The notes under the pieces were generated by a model. It ran no database searches. It saw only the letters and a list, made by a program, of their open reading frames with translations, and was not told the DNA's origin. Below, piece after piece: positions 5,321 through 7,139 of a DNA stretch of 7,139 nt. Position numbers and translations under genes: made by a program. Source of the stretch: an uncultured Collinsella sp. (GTDB taxonomy: Bacteria; Actinomycetota; Coriobacteriia; Coriobacteriales; Coriobacteriaceae); contig URVK01000078.1 in NCBI GenBank assembly GCA_900551305.1, positions 1 through 7,139 of the forward strand. Reading direction: 5' to 3'. Every line of letters starts with the position of its first letter. Position 1 is the stretch's first letter.

Positions 5321-5401
5321 CACTTTGTTGTTAGGCGCTTTGAGGTGCGAGTGACACTTTGGGATGCGTGGCGCCTTGGGGTGGGGCGGTGCTTTGGGAT
5401 G
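5321..5401. repeat. Degenerate G-rich tandem repeat, about five units
   Basis: Five loosely related units of 15-19 bases, each with a (C)CTTTG or CCTTGG core followed by G-rich sequence, have cores at about 5323, 5338, 5357, 5374 and 5392. The exact string CTTTGGGATG occurs at 5357-5366 and 5392-5401. They fill the gap after the tetR stop and are not coding. The five bases-rich-in-G units could be a decayed tandem array or simply low-complexity sequence. Confidence 0.4.
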
Positions 5402-5415
5402 AGAGGCTTACTTAC

Positions 5416-5955
5416 TTAGTTGAAGAGGGGTTTTATGGCTGATAGGTAATCTTTTGCCACATCGGCCTTATCTGCTTGGAAGTTGTGCCAGGCCCACCAT
5501 TGGACCATTCCTACGAAGCTTGAGGCTATGTGGTGCAGTAGGAAGCTTCGGTCCATGGTGCCGGCGGGGCCTGAGGGGCCGACGGGGACGGTTTCGGCTG
5601 CTCGTGACATGATGGTCTTGCGTAAGCAGTCGGCGAAGACGCGTGAGCCGGCGCCAGCTACCAGCGCTCGGACGCCTTGGCGACGTTCCCAGAGGTTGTT
5701 GAGGATATGCTCGACTTGTACGAGCGGATCATCGAGCGGTGTGCCATCGTCGTCGAGGACATGGGTGCAGATATCGCGCACGAGCTCAGCGAGCAGGTCA
5801 TCTTTGCTCTTGAAGAGCCCGTAGAACGTGGCCCGACCTACTTGGGCACGAGCGATGATGTCGCCGACGGTGATCTCGCCGTAATCTTCCTCGCACAGGA
5901 GCTCGGAGAACGCCGCAACGATGGCGGCACGGCTTTTTGCCTTGCGGGCATCCAT
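5416..5955 (-). CDS. TetR/AcrR-family transcriptional regulator
   Basis: A 179-residue protein with an N-terminal TetR helix-turn-helix: RAAIVAAFSELL (9-20), then EITVGDIIARAQVGRATFYGLFKSK (27-51), where ATFYGLF is the recognition helix, followed by an all-helical ligand domain of about 125 residues with several tryptophans (QWWAWHNF). The frame stays open further upstream, but the ATG at 5955 matches the family start, and the extra arginine-rich upstream residues are just larC in another frame. Its ATG lies two bases after the larC stop with no clear ribosome site, so translation is probably coupled to larC. It is a plausible local regulator of the lar genes responding to a small molecule such as a hydroxy acid; both ligand and targets are inference from position. 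Confidence 0.85.
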   Translation of the reverse strand: MDARKAKSRAAIVAAFSELLCEEDYGEITVGDIIARAQVGRATFYGLFKSKDDLLAELVRDICTHVLDDDGTPLDDPLVQVEHILNNLWERRQGVRALVAGAGSRVFADCLRKTIMSRAAETVPVGPSGPAGTMDRSFLLHHIASSFVGMVQWWAWHNFQADKADVAKDYLSAIKPLFN

Positions 5956-5957
5956 GG

Positions 5958-6869
5958 CTATGCGTCCGCGTGAACGAGCAGGCAGCGGAGCGTGCCGGAG
6001 CAGCCCTCGTAGGGGCGTTTGCCGGAGCCGTAGCCGACGGCTTCGATGCGGTAGCGTGAGGGCAGTTGGTCGGACGTGCGCAGTGCGGTGACGATGGCGG
6101 CGCCCGTCGGCGTCACGAGCTCGCCGGCGACCGGTGCAGGCGTGAGGGCGATATTGCCCGCCTGACACAGGTTGACGACAGCGGGGACGGGAATGGGCAT
6201 GAGGCCGTGGGCACAGTGGATGGTGCCGTGGCCCTCGGAGAGCGACTCGACGACAATATCCTCGATGCCCAGGTCATCGAGGCAGATGGCGACAGAGCAG
6301 ACGTCGACGATGGAATCGACGGCGCCTACCTCGTGGAACATGACGGTCTCGGGCGTTTTGCCGTGGGCCTTGGCCTCGGAGGCGGCGAGCGCGGTAAAGA
6401 TGGCGTGCGCACGACGCTTGGCGCCATCGCTTAACTGCGAGCCGTCGATGATGGCGGTGACGTCCGCCAAAGAACGGTGGTGATGGTGGTGGGCGTGATG
6501 GTGACCCTCGTGGCCATGGCCGTGGGTCTCATGATCATGCTCATGGCAGTGCTCATGCTCGTCATGGTCATGATGGTGGTGCTCGTGCTCGTGCGTGTGC
6601 TCGGCAGCTGCTTCGTTGCCGTAGAGCCATGCCATGTCGTGGTCGTGGTTCTCGAGCTCTTCTGCCAGCTGAACGTCGAAATCGCAGGCGTCGATGCCAT
6701 GCTTGTTTACGCGCGTGACGGCGATCGTAAAGCCGTCGACCGGCAGTGTGGCGAGCTGTTCGCGCAGGTGCTCCTCGCTGGCGCCCAGGTCGAGCAGGGC
6801 CGCGACGGTCATATCGCCGCTGATGCCCGAGGTGCCGTCGATGATAAGCGTGTGCTGATGATTGGACAT
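5958..6869 (-). CDS. larC: Nickel-pincer cofactor cyclometallase LarC, N-terminal (LarC1) part only
   Basis: A 303-residue protein matching the N-terminal part of LarC, which inserts nickel into pyridinium-3,5-bisthiocarboxylic acid mononucleotide in a CTP-dependent reaction. Landmarks are LIIDGTSGISGDM (8-20), IFTALAASEAKAHG, MFHEVGAVDSI, HGLMPIPVPA and ELVTPTGAAIV. Residues 91-131 contain 24 histidines, a likely nickel store. It stops at GTLRCLLVHADA, just where the C-terminal LarC2 domain, which binds CTP in studied LarC proteins, should start; full LarC is about 400 residues or more. In Lactiplantibacillus plantarum larC1 and larC2 are joined by ribosomal frameshifting, but here no frame downstream shows LarC2; tetR follows instead. 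AGGAG (6880-6876), overlapping the larB stop, lies six bases before the ATG, so larB and larC are coupled. Confidence 0.9.
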   Translation of the reverse strand: MSNHQHTLIIDGTSGISGDMTVAALLDLGASEEHLREQLATLPVDGFTIAVTRVNKHGIDACDFDVQLAEELENHDHDMAWLYGNEAAAEHTHEHEHHHHDHDEHEHCHEHDHETHGHGHEGHHHAHHHHHRSLADVTAIIDGSQLSDGAKRRAHAIFTALAASEAKAHGKTPETVMFHEVGAVDSIVDVCSVAICLDDLGIEDIVVESLSEGHGTIHCAHGLMPIPVPAVVNLCQAGNIALTPAPVAGELVTPTGAAIVTALRTSDQLPSRYRIEAVGYGSGKRPYEGCSGTLRCLLVHADA

Positions 6870-6879
6870 GGAATGCTCC

Positions 6880-7139
6880 TTAGCGGGCGCGGGGTGTGCC
6901 GGCGCTCAGATGATTGATAAGACTTGCCTGGTAAGCGGCGCCAAAGCCGTTGTCGATATTGACGACCGATACGCCGCTGGCACAGGAGTTGAGCATGGCG
7001 AGCAGTGCGGCTACGCCACCAAAACTTGCGCCGTAGCCCACGCTGGTGGGAACGGCGATGACCGGACAGCTCACCAGGCCGCCGATAACGCTCGCCAACG
7101 CGCCCTCCATGCCGGCGATGGCGATGACCGCTCCTCGAC
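6880..7139 (-). CDS. larB: Nicotinate adenine dinucleotide carboxylase LarB, C-terminal part (5' end outside window)
   Basis: The last 85 residues of LarB, read from the window edge to a TAA at 6882-6880. The enzyme, related to the PurE class of carboxylases, carboxylates and hydrolyses nicotinic acid adenine dinucleotide to the dicarboxylated pyridinium mononucleotide, the first step towards the nickel-pincer cofactor. The segment [20 protein letters not shown], then [24 protein letters not shown] and [21 protein letters not shown], is the highly conserved family C-terminus with the PurE-like glycine-rich loop. The internal ATG at 7110 is part of the motif GMEGAL and not the start. larC begins 10 bases after the stop, so the two form one transcript that also carries tetR. 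The partner larE is not in the window and may lie beyond the edge. Confidence 0.93.
   Translation of the reverse strand, partial: RGAVIAIAGMEGALASVIGGLVSCPVIAVPTSVGYGASFGGVAALLAMLNSCASGVSVVNIDNGFGAAYQASLINHLSAGTPRAR

Noticed and set aside
5956..6168. Longer TetR start, or a LarC1-TetR fusion by frameshifting
   Set aside because: The upstream residues in the TetR frame are arginine-rich and match nothing; the TetR domain begins right after the ATG at 5955. No slippery run was seen near the larC end.

Overview
The window reads as a moderately high-GC Gram-positive gut-type genome, most likely a Coriobacteriia member such as Collinsella. This is inferred from gene content and protein style and was not tested. 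It holds the end of a housekeeping gene, an IS110-family insertion sequence, and most of a nickel-pincer lactate racemase (lar) locus.

Region by region: (1) 2-601 (+) is the C-terminal fifth of phosphoenolpyruvate carboxylase. (2) 625-841 holds a long perfect palindrome (element A) fused directly to half of a second, related palindrome (element C). (3) 842-2406 is a complete IS110-group element on the minus strand. It sits inside the conserved box of element C, and the other half of C resumes at 2405. The 267 bases between the IS left end and the transposase ATG carry what looks like a complete bridge RNA: all four guide segments can be matched to the two sides of the insertion site and to the two IS ends. 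The transposase has an extra C-terminal XRE-like helix-turn-helix. (4) 2446-3046 is a non-coding leader with a candidate promoter, operator-like palindromes and a terminator-like hairpin. (5) 3047-5105 (+) is larA-larD, the nickel-dependent lactate racemase and a MIP-family channel. (6) 5130-5256 is palindrome element B, between convergent genes. (7) 5416-7139 (-) is larB-larC-tetR. LarB and LarC are cofactor biosynthesis enzymes; larB runs off the window and LarC ends where its C-terminal (LarC2) domain should begin.

Working together: LarB carboxylates nicotinic acid adenine dinucleotide, LarE (not in the window) adds sulfur, and LarC inserts nickel to make the nickel-pincer nucleotide that LarA carries on Lys184 to interconvert D- and L-lactate. 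LarD probably passes lactic acid through the membrane. The TetR protein, coupled to larC, is a plausible local regulator.

The two most unusual things are the reconstructed IS110 bridge RNA with its target, and the repeat family that serves as the target. In the two intact copies the 28-29 bp arms differ in sequence yet each remains perfectly self-complementary, while short central boxes stay constant.
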